This document shows positions 25,383-36,400 of a stretch of DNA of 55,494 nt, in pieces. The DNA is from Amycolatopsis orientalis DSM 43388 (GTDB taxonomy: Bacteria; Actinomycetota; Actinomycetes; Mycobacteriales; Pseudonocardiaceae): the NCBI RefSeq assembly GCF_000411975.1, contig NZ_ASXG01000156.1:1-55494 (forward strand). Direction: 5' to 3'. The translations under genes and the position numbers were made by a program. Numbering within the stretch: the first letter of the stretch is position 1; every line of letters starts with the position of its first letter. Under the pieces are notes generated by a model. The model did no database searches, was not told the origin of the DNA, and was given only the letters and a program-made list of their open reading frames with translations.

Positions 25383-27011
25383 TCAGCTCGAAGCCGTGCT
25401 CAGCTCCCGGGAGCGCAGGGCGAAACGCTGGATCTTCCCGCTCGGCGTCTTCGGCAGTTCCGCCACGAAGTGGATCCGCCGCGGGTAGACGTGCGCGGCC
25501 AGGCGGGTCTTGACCGTCTGCTTCAGCTCGTCGGCGAGCTCGTCCGAGCCCTCGGCCCCGGGGTTCAGCACGACGTAGGCCACCACCAGCTCGCCGCGCA
25601 GTTCGTCCGGCGCGCCGATCACCGCGGCTTCCGCGACGGCTTCGTGCTGCGTCAGCGCGCTCTCCACCTCGAACGGGCCGATCCGGTAGCCCGCCATCAG
25701 AATCACGTCGTCGTCGCGCGAGCCGAAGGTCAGGTAGCCGTCGCGGTCGCGGGCGGCGATGTCGCCGGTGTAGTACCAGCGGCCGTCGGCGCTGAAGCGT
25801 TCCGCGGTCCGCTCGGGGGCGTCGCGGTACCCGGAGAACGGCATCAGCGGGCTGGCGGGCACGTCGATCGCGACGCGGCCGGTCTCCCCGACCTCGGCGA
25901 TCTCGTCGCTGCCCGCCTTCAGCACCTCGACGGCGAACCCGGGCAGCGGCCGTCCCATCGAACCGGTCTTGACCGGCGCGATCAGGTGCGGATGCCAGGC
26001 GTTGCCGACGACCATGCCGGTCTCGGTCTGGCCGTAGTGGTCGCGCACCGGGCAGCCGAGGACCTCCTCGGCCCAGGTCACGACGTCCGGCGTCAGCGGC
26101 TCCCCGGCCGACGAGCAGTGCCGCAGCCGCAGCCCGGCCGGCACCGGCAGGCCCGAGCTGCGCAGCGCGCGGTACACCGTGGGCCCGGCAGTGAAGTTGG
26201 TGACGCCGAAGCGTTCGAGCACCTGCCAGGTCAGCTCTGGGCTGAACCCGGCGTGCAGCAGCAGGCTGCGCCTTCCGGTCGCGAGCGGGCCGAGCAGCGC
26301 GAAGTACAGCCCGTACGCCCAGCCCGGGTCGGCGGCGTTCCAGAAGACGTCCTCGTCCGTCTGGTCGAGGCCGAACTCCTGGTAGGAGTGGATTCCGGCG
26401 AGTCCGCGCAGCGGCACCGGCACGGCCTTCGGGGTGCCGGTCGTGCCGGAGGTGAAGATCTCGACGAGCGTGCCGTCGCCGCCGACCGCGACCGGGTCGG
26501 GCAGCGGGTGCGGCTCGTCCAGCAGCGCCTCGAACGACAGGTCGGCGCCGGACGCTTCGCCGGTCGTCACGATGATCCGCGCCGGGTCGGCGGGCAGGTC
26601 CTCGCTGGGGTCGAGCTTGGCGCGCTGACCCGCGTCGACCACGACCACGCGCGTCCCGTTGCCGATGATCCGCTGGGCGATCGCGGGCGGCGCGAACGCG
26701 GTGAACAGCGGCACGTGGACCGCGCCGAGCCGCCAGATCGCGAGCAGCGCGGTGACCAGTTCGGCGGATTTCCCCATGAGCGTCGCGACCCGGTCGCCGG
26801 GGCGCACGCCGTGCGCGGCCAGCGCGGCGGCGAACCGGGCGGAAGCGGCCTCGAGCTGGCCGTAGGTGAGGTCGCGGCTGCTGAGGTCGGCCTCGACGAG
26901 GGTGAACGCGACGGCGTCGGCCGGGTGCCGGCCGCACAGCAGATGAGTCGCGTCCGCGTCCGGGGCGGCATAGGTCTGCAACAGGTCGAACAGGGTGCGT
27001 TCAGGGCTCAC
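25383..27011 (-). CDS. AMP-binding acyl-CoA synthetase (acetyl/medium-chain type)
   Basis: A 542-residue ANL-superfamily ligase that joins a carboxylic acid to CoA through an acyl-adenylate. Core motifs are EIFTSGTTGTPKAVPVP (P-loop), DHYGQTETGM, the hinge region YYTGDIAARDRDGYLTFGSRDDDVI, and the C-terminal catalytic Lys in KTPSGKIQRFALR. It groups by eye with acetate/medium-chain acyl-CoA ligases (MACS) rather than with NRPS adenylation domains, and no carrier domain follows. The gene is divergent from a GAF-LuxR regulator across 206 bp, which may control it. Confidence 0.85.
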   Translation of the reverse strand: MSPERTLFDLLQTYAAPDADATHLLCGRHPADAVAFTLVEADLSSRDLTYGQLEAASARFAAALAAHGVRPGDRVATLMGKSAELVTALLAIWRLGAVHVPLFTAFAPPAIAQRIIGNGTRVVVVDAGQRAKLDPSEDLPADPARIIVTTGEASGADLSFEALLDEPHPLPDPVAVGGDGTLVEIFTSGTTGTPKAVPVPLRGLAGIHSYQEFGLDQTDEDVFWNAADPGWAYGLYFALLGPLATGRRSLLLHAGFSPELTWQVLERFGVTNFTAGPTVYRALRSSGLPVPAGLRLRHCSSAGEPLTPDVVTWAEEVLGCPVRDHYGQTETGMVVGNAWHPHLIAPVKTGSMGRPLPGFAVEVLKAGSDEIAEVGETGRVAIDVPASPLMPFSGYRDAPERTAERFSADGRWYYTGDIAARDRDGYLTFGSRDDDVILMAGYRIGPFEVESALTQHEAVAEAAVIGAPDELRGELVVAYVVLNPGAEGSDELADELKQTVKTRLAAHVYPRRIHFVAELPKTPSGKIQRFALRSRELSTASS

Positions 27012-27217
27012 GGGGCTGCTCCACGGTCATCGTCGGCCGGTGTCGGCACATCGTCACCGCAGGCCAGCGGGCCGGCCACCCCCGAACAGGGGTAGCCGTC
27101 CCGGGTGCGGTGCCCTGACCAGGCGTTTCGACCGGCGAGCGGCGACAACGGCGACGCGGCTGGGTAGACTCGCACCTCCTGCCGGAGCCTCCGTGCCGCC
27201 GAAGTGGGGTGCCTGCC

Positions 27218-28054
27218 GTGACGAGTGCCGCCGAGACCGCCGCCGAAGTGCGCCGCGCCCTGGCCCGGCTCCGCAGCGCGGCGGGGGTGCCGCTGTCGTT
27301 CGGCGGCGAGGTCGCGGACGGCAAGCGGCTGCGGATGACCGAACTGATCGGCAACACCACCACGTCGCTGCTCGGCCTTGTCGTCGCGGAGGGCAAGGGC
27401 CTCGGCGGCCGCGCGATCGGCGTGCGGAAACCGGTGGTGCTGCCGGACTACTACACCAGCGACGCGATCAGCCACCACTTCGACCGGGCCGTGCGGGCCG
27501 AGGGCGTGCGCTCGGTGATGGCGGTGCCGGTGATCGTGCAGCGGACCGTCCGGGCGGTGCTGTACGGCGCGGTCCGCGAACACGTCCGCTTCGGCGACCG
27601 GTCGGTGACCGCGATGGTCGAAGTGGCCCGGGACCTGGAACAGGAACTGGCGGTGCGCGCCGAGGTGCACCGGCGGCTGGACCTGCTCGCCCCGCGCCCG
27701 GAGGCGGTGCCGTCCGGGAAGCCGGCCGAGCTGGAAGCGGTCCGGGAAAGCCACGCGGAGCTTCGCCGGATCGCCGCCGCCATCGAGGACCCGCAGCTGC
27801 GCGCCCGGATCGACGCGGTGTGCCAGACGTTGACCGGCGACCCGGTCCGCGGGCCGCAGCCGTCTTTGTCGGCGCGCGAACTGGACGTCCTCGAAGGAGC
27901 CGCGGCCGGGCAGACCAACGCGGACATCGCCGAAGCCCTCGGGCTGGGACCGGAGACGGTGAAAAGCTACCTGCGCAACGCGATGCGCAAGCTCGACGCG
28001 AAGACCCGCCTGCAGGCCGTCAACGCCGCTCGCCGGGCCAATCTGCTGCCCTGA
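27218..28054 (+). CDS. GAF-domain LuxR-family transcriptional regulator
   Basis: A 278-residue regulator. Residues about 10-150 form a GAF-like sensor domain (SLLGLVVAEGKGLGGRAIG, a VRSVMAVPVIV strand and AVLYGAVREHVRFGDRSV); a short coiled helix joins it to a C-terminal LuxR helix-turn-helix (LSARELDVLEGAAAGQTNAD, then GLGPETVKSYLRNAMRKL). Such proteins bind a small ligand in the GAF domain. The start GTG 27218 has GGGG upstream; the GTG at 27209 is possible. It is divergent from the acyl-CoA synthetase, its likeliest target, and 27 bp short of the convergent siderophore operon end. Confidence 0.85.
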   Translation: MTSAAETAAEVRRALARLRSAAGVPLSFGGEVADGKRLRMTELIGNTTTSLLGLVVAEGKGLGGRAIGVRKPVVLPDYYTSDAISHHFDRAVRAEGVRSVMAVPVIVQRTVRAVLYGAVREHVRFGDRSVTAMVEVARDLEQELAVRAEVHRRLDLLAPRPEAVPSGKPAELEAVRESHAELRRIAAAIEDPQLRARIDAVCQTLTGDPVRGPQPSLSARELDVLEGAAAGQTNADIAEALGLGPETVKSYLRNAMRKLDAKTRLQAVNAARRANLLP

Positions 28055-28081
28055 CCCGCGCTCGGTTCATGCGGGCTGCCG

Positions 28082-29095
28082 TCAGGGCGCCGAGCACACC
28101 CGCGCGGCCCGCGCCCGGCTGGCCAGAGCCAGCGACTCCAGCAACGGCAGGGTCCGCTCCCACCCGAGACACGGATCCGTCCGGCTCACCGCCGGGTCGG
28201 CTGGCACCCGGTCCGGGTCCTGCGCCCCGTCGCGCAAGTACGACTCGATCATCACCCCGGCCAGCGCCGCCCCGGCACGAACCTGTTCCGCCACGTCCGC
28301 GATCACCCCCGGCTGCCGATTGTGGTCCTTCCCGCTGTTTCCGTGCGAAGCGTCGACCACCGCTCTTCGCGGGAGCCCCGCTTCGCCGAGCACCTTCATC
28401 GCCTCCGCGACCGACGCGGCGTCGTAATTCGGCGCCGGGCCTCCGCGCAGCACCAGGTGCGCGTCCGGATTTCCGCTGCTGCGCAAGGTTTTCATCCGGC
28501 CGTCCCCGCCGAGCCCGGGGAACGCGTGCGCCGCCCCGGCCGCGCGGATCGCGTCCACCGCGGGTCCCAGCCGTCCGGACACGCAATTCTTCATCCCGAC
28601 CGGCATCGGCAGCCACGACGCCAGCTGCCGGTGCGGCTGGCTCGCCACCGTCCGCGCCCCGATCGCGCCCCAGCTCACCGTGTCCGCGACATACGGCGCC
28701 AGCACCGGGTCCACGAACTCGTACGCCAGCGGCAACCCGGTCGCCGCCGCGTCGAGCAGGAACTGCCGGCCCAGCCGGACCCCGGCGGCGAGATCGCCCT
28801 TGCCGTCGAGCGTCGGGTCCGGCAGGAATCCGGTCCACCCGGTCACCGACCGCGGTTTCTCCAGGTAGGCCCGCAACACCACCACGAGATCGTCGGAGTA
28901 CCGAGCCGCCGCATCGGCCAGCAGCGCCGCGTAGTCCAGTGCCGCGGCGGGATCGTGCACCGAGCACGGACCCACGATCACCAGCAGCCGCGGATCTCGC
29001 CGGGCCAGCACCGCCGAGACCGTCTCGCGGTGCCGCGCGACGTCCGGCGCGGCTCCCGCGGCCACCTCCGCCGGGCTGGGCAACGTGTCCTGCAT
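28082..29095 (-). CDS. 3-deoxy-7-phosphoheptulonate (DAHP) synthase, AroG/F/H type
   Basis: A 337-residue type I DAHP synthase, which condenses phosphoenolpyruvate with erythrose-4-phosphate at the entry to the shikimate pathway. Signatures are VIVGPCSVHDPAAALDYA, LRAYLEKPRSVTGWTG, GARTVASQPHRQLAS, VGMKNCVSG and DASHGNSGKDHNRQP. As last gene of the siderophore operon it follows the MFS exporter with no intervening base and should raise chorismate for 2,3-dihydroxybenzoate when iron is short. Many actinomycetes rely on plant-like type II DAHP synthases for primary metabolism, so a type I copy here fits a dedicated, secondary-metabolic role. Confidence 0.92.
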   Translation of the reverse strand: MQDTLPSPAEVAAGAAPDVARHRETVSAVLARRDPRLLVIVGPCSVHDPAAALDYAALLADAAARYSDDLVVVLRAYLEKPRSVTGWTGFLPDPTLDGKGDLAAGVRLGRQFLLDAAATGLPLAYEFVDPVLAPYVADTVSWGAIGARTVASQPHRQLASWLPMPVGMKNCVSGRLGPAVDAIRAAGAAHAFPGLGGDGRMKTLRSSGNPDAHLVLRGGPAPNYDAASVAEAMKVLGEAGLPRRAVVDASHGNSGKDHNRQPGVIADVAEQVRAGAALAGVMIESYLRDGAQDPDRVPADPAVSRTDPCLGWERTLPLLESLALASRARAARVCSAP

Positions 29096-30451
29096 CTACC
29101 GGCTCCTTTCCTTCGGCAACTTCGCCGCCCCGGCAGCCGCCACCACGACCAGTCCGAGCACCCACCAGAACGTGTCCGCGAAGGCCGCCGCGACGTCGGT
29201 GCCCCGTGCGGCCAAGCGGGTCTGCAGGAGCAACGCGAGCACAGCGGTCCCGACCGAACCGCCCAGGGTGTTCAGCAAATTCAGCGCGCCGGCCGCTTTC
29301 GGCAGCTGGGTTTTCTCCAGGCTGCGGTACACCAGCGCCAGCACCGGCGCACTGATCATCGCCGCTCCGAATCCCCGCAGCAGCAAGGAAATGACCAGCA
29401 CGACATCCGGAAGTTCCGGCCCCAGCTGAGTGAACGCGGCGGTTCCGCTCGCCACCAGCACGATTCCGGACAGCACCAACGTCCGCGGAGCAGTCCGGTC
29501 CACCAGGCGATGCACCAGCACCGAGCCCGCGGCCGCGCCGATTCCCTGTGGCACCAACAGCAATCCGGTGTCCCACGCGCCCAATCCGGCACCGCGCCGC
29601 AAATAAAACGGCAGCAAGAACATCGTGCCGAATACCGAAGCACCCAGCACCACCAACGCGAGCGCAGCAGCCCCGAACGGCGGTCGCGTGAACAATCGCG
29701 GATCGAGCAAGGGTGCCGGCGCGCGCAAACCGTGGCGGACAAACGCAGCCACCATCAGCAAACCCACCACGACCGCCGCAGAGGAAACCAGCTGCGGACA
29801 ACCGTCGGAGAACCCAGTCAGCCCGAATACCACCAAAGCCAGGCCTGGGGAGAGCAAAGCCGCGCCGCGGAAATCGAACGGCTCCCGCGGGCCGGTCGGC
29901 CGGTCCGCCGCGACATAACGCAGTCCCAGCACGACCGCGACCAGTCCGACCGGCAGGTTGACGTAGAACAGCCACGGCCAGTCCGCGACGCTGAGGATCG
30001 CCCCGCTCGCCAACGGACCCAGCACCGGCGACAGCAACGGCACCACGCCGACGACGCTGATCAGCCGCCCGATCCGCTCCGGACCGGCCGCCCGCGCCAG
30101 CAGCGCCTGTCCGGTCGGCGGCAGCACCCCGCCCGCCAGCCCCTGCAACACGCGGAACCCGACCAGCATCGGCAACGAATCCGCCAGCCCGCACCACACC
30201 GACGCCGCCACGAAGACGACCACCGCGGTCAGCCACGTCCGCCTCCCGCCGAACCGCGCGGCCAGCCAGCCGGACGCGGGCACGGCGGTCACCACGGCGA
30301 GCAGATACGCCGTGGTGACCCACTGGACCTCAGCGACGGACGCGTCGAACCGCTCCGCCAGCGTTTCCACGCCGACCGAGACGATCGTGCTGTCCAGCGT
30401 CGCCATGAAGGTGCCCAGCACGAGCACGAACGCGGTCCGCCACAGCTTCAC
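29096..30451 (-). CDS. MFS exporter (DHA2 type), probable siderophore exporter
   Basis: A 451-residue protein with 12 to 14 membrane helices. It begins KLWRTAFVLVLGTFMATLDS with the TIVSVGVETLAERF continuation typical of EmrB/QacA-type pumps, and carries GWLAARFGGRRTW in loop 2-3. The GTG start at 30451 overlaps the NRPS stop (GTGA), and the stop abuts the DAHP synthase start, so it belongs to the siderophore operon. Secretion of the finished catechol-peptide is the obvious role; this is inferred from position. Confidence 0.88.
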   Translation of the reverse strand: MKLWRTAFVLVLGTFMATLDSTIVSVGVETLAERFDASVAEVQWVTTAYLLAVVTAVPASGWLAARFGGRRTWLTAVVVFVAASVWCGLADSLPMLVGFRVLQGLAGGVLPPTGQALLARAAGPERIGRLISVVGVVPLLSPVLGPLASGAILSVADWPWLFYVNLPVGLVAVVLGLRYVAADRPTGPREPFDFRGAALLSPGLALVVFGLTGFSDGCPQLVSSAAVVVGLLMVAAFVRHGLRAPAPLLDPRLFTRPPFGAAALALVVLGASVFGTMFLLPFYLRRGAGLGAWDTGLLLVPQGIGAAAGSVLVHRLVDRTAPRTLVLSGIVLVASGTAAFTQLGPELPDVVLVISLLLRGFGAAMISAPVLALVYRSLEKTQLPKAAGALNLLNTLGGSVGTAVLALLLQTRLAARGTDVAAAFADTFWWVLGLVVVAAAGAAKLPKERSR

Positions 30452-33400
30452 CGCGGCCTCGCGAACTCGCCCGCGTCGTCGTCCAGCCGCGCCGGAAGCT
30501 CGCCGAGAAACCGCAGCAGGTCCGCGACCAGGGACCGGGCGTCCGCCGCCGGCAGGATCCCGGCCTGGTAACCGAATACCCCGGACCAGCCGCCGCCGAG
30601 TTCGGGGACCACCGTCACCGTCATCGGGTAGTGCGTGCGTTCCCGGAACCGGGTCCCGGTGATCGCCAGCCCCGGGGCCGGTTCCCGCATCTTCGCCGGG
30701 TCCACCGGATAGTTCTCGAACACGACGAGACTGTCGAACAACCGGTCCTGGCCGGTCAGCGCAGCCAGTTCGGCGAGACCGACGTGCTGGTGCGCGAGCA
30801 ATTCCTGGTGCCTGGCTTGGGTTCGGGCCAGGGTCTCCCCCACCGTCCCGGCGAACCGCACCCGCACCGGAACCGGGTTGGCGAGCAGCCCGAGGATCTC
30901 CTCGACACCGTCCACTTCGGACGTCCGGCCGGAAACCATCGCGCCGAACGCGACATCGGCGACCCCGGACCGAGCCGCGAGCACCGCCGCCCACGCGCCC
31001 TGCAGCAACGTGCCCGCCGTGATCCCGTGCCGGGCGCCGGCCCGGGTCAGCGAAGCGACCAGCGAAGCGTCCACCGCGAACAGTTCCGGCTCGGCCGCCG
31101 CGGGCGGCCCGGCCAGGAGTTTCCGCGCCGGCAGGCCGGCCAGTTCCGTCCGCCACGCGTGCCCGCTGACCGCGTGGTCCCGCGCCGCGAGCCACCGCGT
31201 GTACCGCGAAACCGGCACCGGTTCCGGCAGCGGCTCGCCGGAGTACCCGGCGAACAACTCCGCCAGGATCCGGGGAGCCGACCAGCCGTCGGACAGCAGG
31301 TGGTGGCTGGTGAGCACCAGTTCGTGCCGATCCACCGCGCGCCGGAGCACCGTGATCCGGAGCAACGGCCCCTCGGCGAGGTCGAACGGCTCGGCGAGGT
31401 CTTCGGCGAGCAACCGCTCGGCGTCCCCGGACCGCACCCGGAACCCGATCCGCGGCTCCTCCGGCAGCACCTGCACCTCGTGCCCGGCCGGGAAAACCGC
31501 GCCCAGGTTCGGATGCCGTCGCACCAGCGCGTTCGCCGCGGCCTCCAACGCGGCCAGATCCAGCTCGCCGGCCAGCGAGAACGCCGCCTGCACCGGGTAC
31601 GGGTCCTCCTCCTCCGCCGCCCGCGATTCGCGCAGGATCAGCTCCTGCAGCGGGGTCAACGGCAGCAGTTCCCCCGCCGGTACCGAAGCCGCCAGCGCGG
31701 CGAGTTCCTCCTGGAACGCCGCTCCCAGCGCCGCGATGTCGTCCGCGCTGAACTCCGAGGACGGCCAGGTGAACCGGGCCGCGAGCCGGTCGTCGCGGAC
31801 CATGGCGTTCACCATCAGCGGATGCGCGAGCGGTCCGCCGGCGGAGCCGAGCGGATCGGCGTCCGGCGGCCGCTGCCACGGCGTCTCCGCCGCCGGCGCC
31901 GCCTCGAAGCGGCCGAGGTAGTTCCAGCTGACATCAGCTCCGGTCGACGTCCCGCCGAGGATGCCGAACCCGAGCCCGTCGCCGGCGGCGCGGAGCTGAT
32001 CGCGGACCGCGGCAATGGCTGTCTCGTCGGAAGGCGGGGCGATCCGGGCCGGGTACATCGCGGTGAACCAGCCGACCGTCCGCGACAGATCGACGGTTCC
32101 GGCGAAGTCCGGCGTGTGGTCCGGACGGCCGTGGCTCTCCAGCGCGACCAGCAGCTCTGCGCCACGCCAGTTGCGGTATGCCCGCGCGAACGCGGTGAGC
32201 AGCACGGCGTCCGGGCCGGTCCGGTACGCGCCCGGCAAAGTTGTCAACACGGCCTGCGTGATCTCCTCCGACACCTCGATCTCGTGGTGCCGCGCACTCC
32301 CGCGCACCCGCCGTGCTGGCGTCGAAAGCCGTTGCCAGTGCTCGCTTTCCACTTCCCGGGCAGGTTTGGCCGCGACCAGCGCGCGTGCCCAGCCGAGGAA
32401 CGACGGCCCCCGTTCCGGCAGCTCGCGGCCGAGACAGGCCTGCTCCAGGTCGTCGAGGAGGATCCGCCACGACACCGCGTCCACCACGAGGTGGTGCGCG
32501 ACCAGCGCGAGCCGCCCCGGACGCGCGGGCCCGGCGTCTACCCACACCGCACGCAGCATCGGCCCCGTCCGCGGGTCCATGGCGGACCGGACCGCGCCGA
32601 TCCGGTCGTCCAGCAGCGCCCGCAGATCCGCGTCCTCGCCCGCCGGGACGACGGTCAGCACGTCCGCGCCGGTCACCGCGCCCGGCTCCGGGATGCGCAG
32701 CACGTCGCCAGCCAGGTGCGACCGCAGCACGTCGTGCCGTTCGAGGACTGCGTCGAGCGCCGCCCGCCATTGCGGCACGGCACCGCCGGACGGCACGCAC
32801 ACCTCGACCCACTGGCAGAACCCGTCCGCTGCCGAGCCGCCGCGTTCCAGCAGCTCCCGCATGACCGGCGTCAGCGGCGCGTCGCCGACGGCCGGAGTGA
32901 GATCCGGCGACCCGGCGCCAGTCCGCGCACCGCAGCGGGCCGCGATCCCGGCGATCGTGCCGCCCTCGAAAACGTCCCGCGCGGTCAGGTGCAGCCCCTC
33001 CCGCCGAGCGCGAGCGACCAGCCGGAGCGACGCGATGCTGTCGCCGCCCGCGTCGAGGAATCCGTCGTCGATCGTGACGTCCGGACCGAGCAGCTCTCGA
33101 ACCACTTTCAGCAGAAGGGTTTCCGCCTCGGTCGCCGGTTGCCGGGCGGCAGCGACGTTGCGCGGGCCAGGCGCGGGCAACGCGGCCCGGTCGAGCTTCC
33201 CGCTGGGGCCGAGCGGCAGCCGTTCCAGCGAGAGCACCGCCGACGGCACCAGGTGCGCGGGCAGTTCCGCGGCCAGATACTCGCGCAGCGCGGCGGGATC
33301 CGGGTCCGCGCCGTCGGCCGGCACGACGTAGCCGACGAGCCGCCGGTCCCCCGGCCGGTCCTCGCGCACCAGCACGACCGCGGCCCGCACGTCCGGATGC

Positions 33401-36400
33401 CGCGCCAGGGCGGACTCGATCTCGCCCGGCTCGATCCGGAACCCGCGCAGCTTGACCTGGTGGTCGGCGCGGCCCAGGAACACCAGCTGCCCGTCCGGCC
33501 GCCAGCGCACCAGGTCGCCGGTGCGGTACATCCGCTCGCCGGGCGCGCCGAACGGGTCGGCCACGAACCGCTCCGCGGTCTGCCCCGGCCGGTTCACGTA
33601 CCCGCGCGCGAGCTTCGGCCCGGCGAGGTACAGCTCGCCGGCGACCCCGGTCCCGACCGGCCGCAGCCCCGCGTCCAGCACGTACGCCCGCACCTGCGGG
33701 TCCGGCCGGCCGATCGGCAGCGGACCGGGGTCGTCGGCGGAGTAGACCCAGGTCACCGAGTTGATCGTGACCTCGGTCGGGCCGTAGGCGTTGAACAGCG
33801 CCCGCCGGCCGCCCCAGCGGCGCGCCAGTTCCGGGTCGAGCCGCTCGGCGCCGACCACGAAGAACACGTCCGGGTCCACCGTCGCGTCGTCGGGCATCGC
33901 GGACAGGAACGACGGCAGCAGGTTGAGCCCGGTGACCCGGTGTTCGGCGGCGTAGGCGAGCAGGTCGTCGCCGGACCCGCGGACCTCCTCCGGAGCGATC
34001 ACCGAGGTGCCGCCGGACAGCAGCGGCAGGAAGAACTGCCAGTACGACACGTCGAAACTCGTGGACGCGAAGTGCAGGTACCGCTCGCCGTGCCGGATGC
34101 CGACGACGTCCTCCTGCAGCGCGACCAGGCTCGGAATGCCGCGATGGGTAATCGCGACCCCCTTCGGCGTTCCGGTGGTGCCGGACGTGTAGATCACGTA
34201 CGCCAGCGAGTCCGGCGACGGGACCACGTCGTCCCACGTGGACGGTCCATTCAGGACTCGCGGGTCGAGCACCGGAATGCCGAACCCGGGGTCCGAAGTG
34301 GACACCACAGCCGCGGGCGCGCAGTCTTTCCCCAGATGCGCCAGGCGTTCCGCCGGATAGGCCGGGTCCATCGGCACGTGCACCGCCCCGGCCTTGAGCA
34401 CACCGAAGAGCGCGACGACCAACTCGATGTCACGCTCCAGCAGCACCGCGACCGGGTCCTGTTCCCGCACCCCGGCCGCGCGCAGCGCATGCGCGAGCTG
34501 GTTCGCCCTCCGGTCCAGCTCCGCGTAGGTCAGCCGGCGCTCCCGGCACACGACGGCTTCGGCCTCCGGAGTTTCGCGCACCCAGCGGGCGAATTCCTCC
34601 AGGCAGCTACCGGCTTCCCGCCGCGGAGCAGGTCCGACGCCTTGTTCCAGAAGCGCGTTTTCCTCTTCCGCGCCGAGAGAGCGCAGCCGCGCGACCGGCT
34701 GCTGCGGATCGGCCACGATCTCGTGCAGCAGCGTCGTCAGCCAGCGGCCGTATGCCCGCACGGTCGGCTCGTCGAAAGCCTGTGGCTGGTAACCGAGTCC
34801 GATCGAGATCTCGTCGCCGGGCAGCACGATCACGGTCAGCGGATAGTGCGTCGCGTCGGTGATGTCGACGCCGGCCAGGTCGAGCCCGGGCGCGAGCGGC
34901 TCGCGTTCCCGGCTGGAGAGCGGGAAGTTCTCCATCACCAGCATCGTGTCGAACAGGTCGCCGACGCCCGCCGCGCGCTGGATGTCCGGCAGGCCGAGGT
35001 GATGGTGCTCGGTGAGCCGGGCGTTCTCCTCCTGCACGCGCGCCAGCACCGACGCCGCCGGGTCGGACGGGGCGAACGAAACCCGCACCGGGATGGTCGT
35101 GCCGAGCTGGCCGATCATCGCTTCCACGCCCGGCACGTCGGACGGACGGCCGGACACCGGACAGCCGAACACCACGTCCTGGCGTCCGGTGAGCCGCGCC
35201 AGCAGAACGCCCCACGCGGTCTGGAAAACCGCCGTCGCTGTCACGCCTTGTGCCCGCGCGAAGGCGCGCAGCCGTTCGCTGAACTCCGCGCCGAGTCCTA
35301 CCCAGATCCGCTGTGGACGGTCCGAAGCGGACTCCGCGGTCGTCGGGGCGAGCCGGGTTCCCTCTTCCAGCCCAGCCAATGCGGTCTGCCAGGCCTCGAC
35401 CGCCGCGTCGTGATCGCGGGCGGCCAGCACCCGGTGGTACTCGGCGAGAGCGGGCGCCACCGGAGCGGCCGGTCCGCCGTCCAATTCGGCGTACGTGGCC
35501 AGCAGGGCGCGGCCGACGAGCGGCATCGACCAGCCGTCGAGCAGCGCGTGATGGATCGTCAGCACCAGCCGGTGTTCGGCCGGGCCGAGGGTGAGCAGCA
35601 GGAACCGGATCAGCGGCGGCGCCGCCGGATCGAACGGGCGGGCCAGCTCGGCGGCGCATTCTTCGTCCGCGTTCTCGGGGTGCTCGACGTGCCGCCAATC
35701 CAGGTGCACGTCGGCGGGCACGACCTGGACGACTTCGCCCGCCGCTGTCGTGAGCAGGTGGACGCGGAGCGCCGGGTGCCGGCGCAGCAGTTCCTCGGCG
35801 GCGGCGCGCATCCGGTCCGGGTCGAGCCGCCCTTCGAGCCGGGTGACCGCTTGCACGGTGTAGACGTCCGGGCCGCCGCTGGTCAGCGTGTGGAACGACA
35901 GCCCGGCCTGCAGCGGCGTCGCGGGCAGGACGTCGGCGACCGGCCCCTGCTGTTCGAGGCCGTCGATGTCGTCCTGGGTGAGAGTGACCAGCGGAAGGTC
36001 CGACGGGGTGAGCCCGCCGGTGGCCTCCCGTGCGTGCTTGGCGAGCGCGGCCAGCGCCGCTGCCCACGCTTCCTGGAGCCGTTCGACCTCGCTGGGGGGC
36101 AGAACGCGGCTGGCTGCCGTCCATTCGACGGCGAGCCGCGGCACGCCTTCCTCGCGGACGAAGCAGTTCAGCGCCAGAACCTGCTCCAGCGCCTTCGCGG
36201 GCGGCTCGAGCACGGCGAACGGGTCCTCGTCCGGCAGCTGCCAGCCGCCGGAGAGCGGAGCGAACCGGCCGAGGTAGTTCAGCAGGACGTCCGGCATTTC
36301 CGGCGCGAACCCGGCACCCGGGTCCAGGTAGCGCAGGACGCCGAAGCCGACCCCGCCGTCCGGCACCGCGCGCCGGGCTTCCTTCGCCGCCCGCAGCAAT

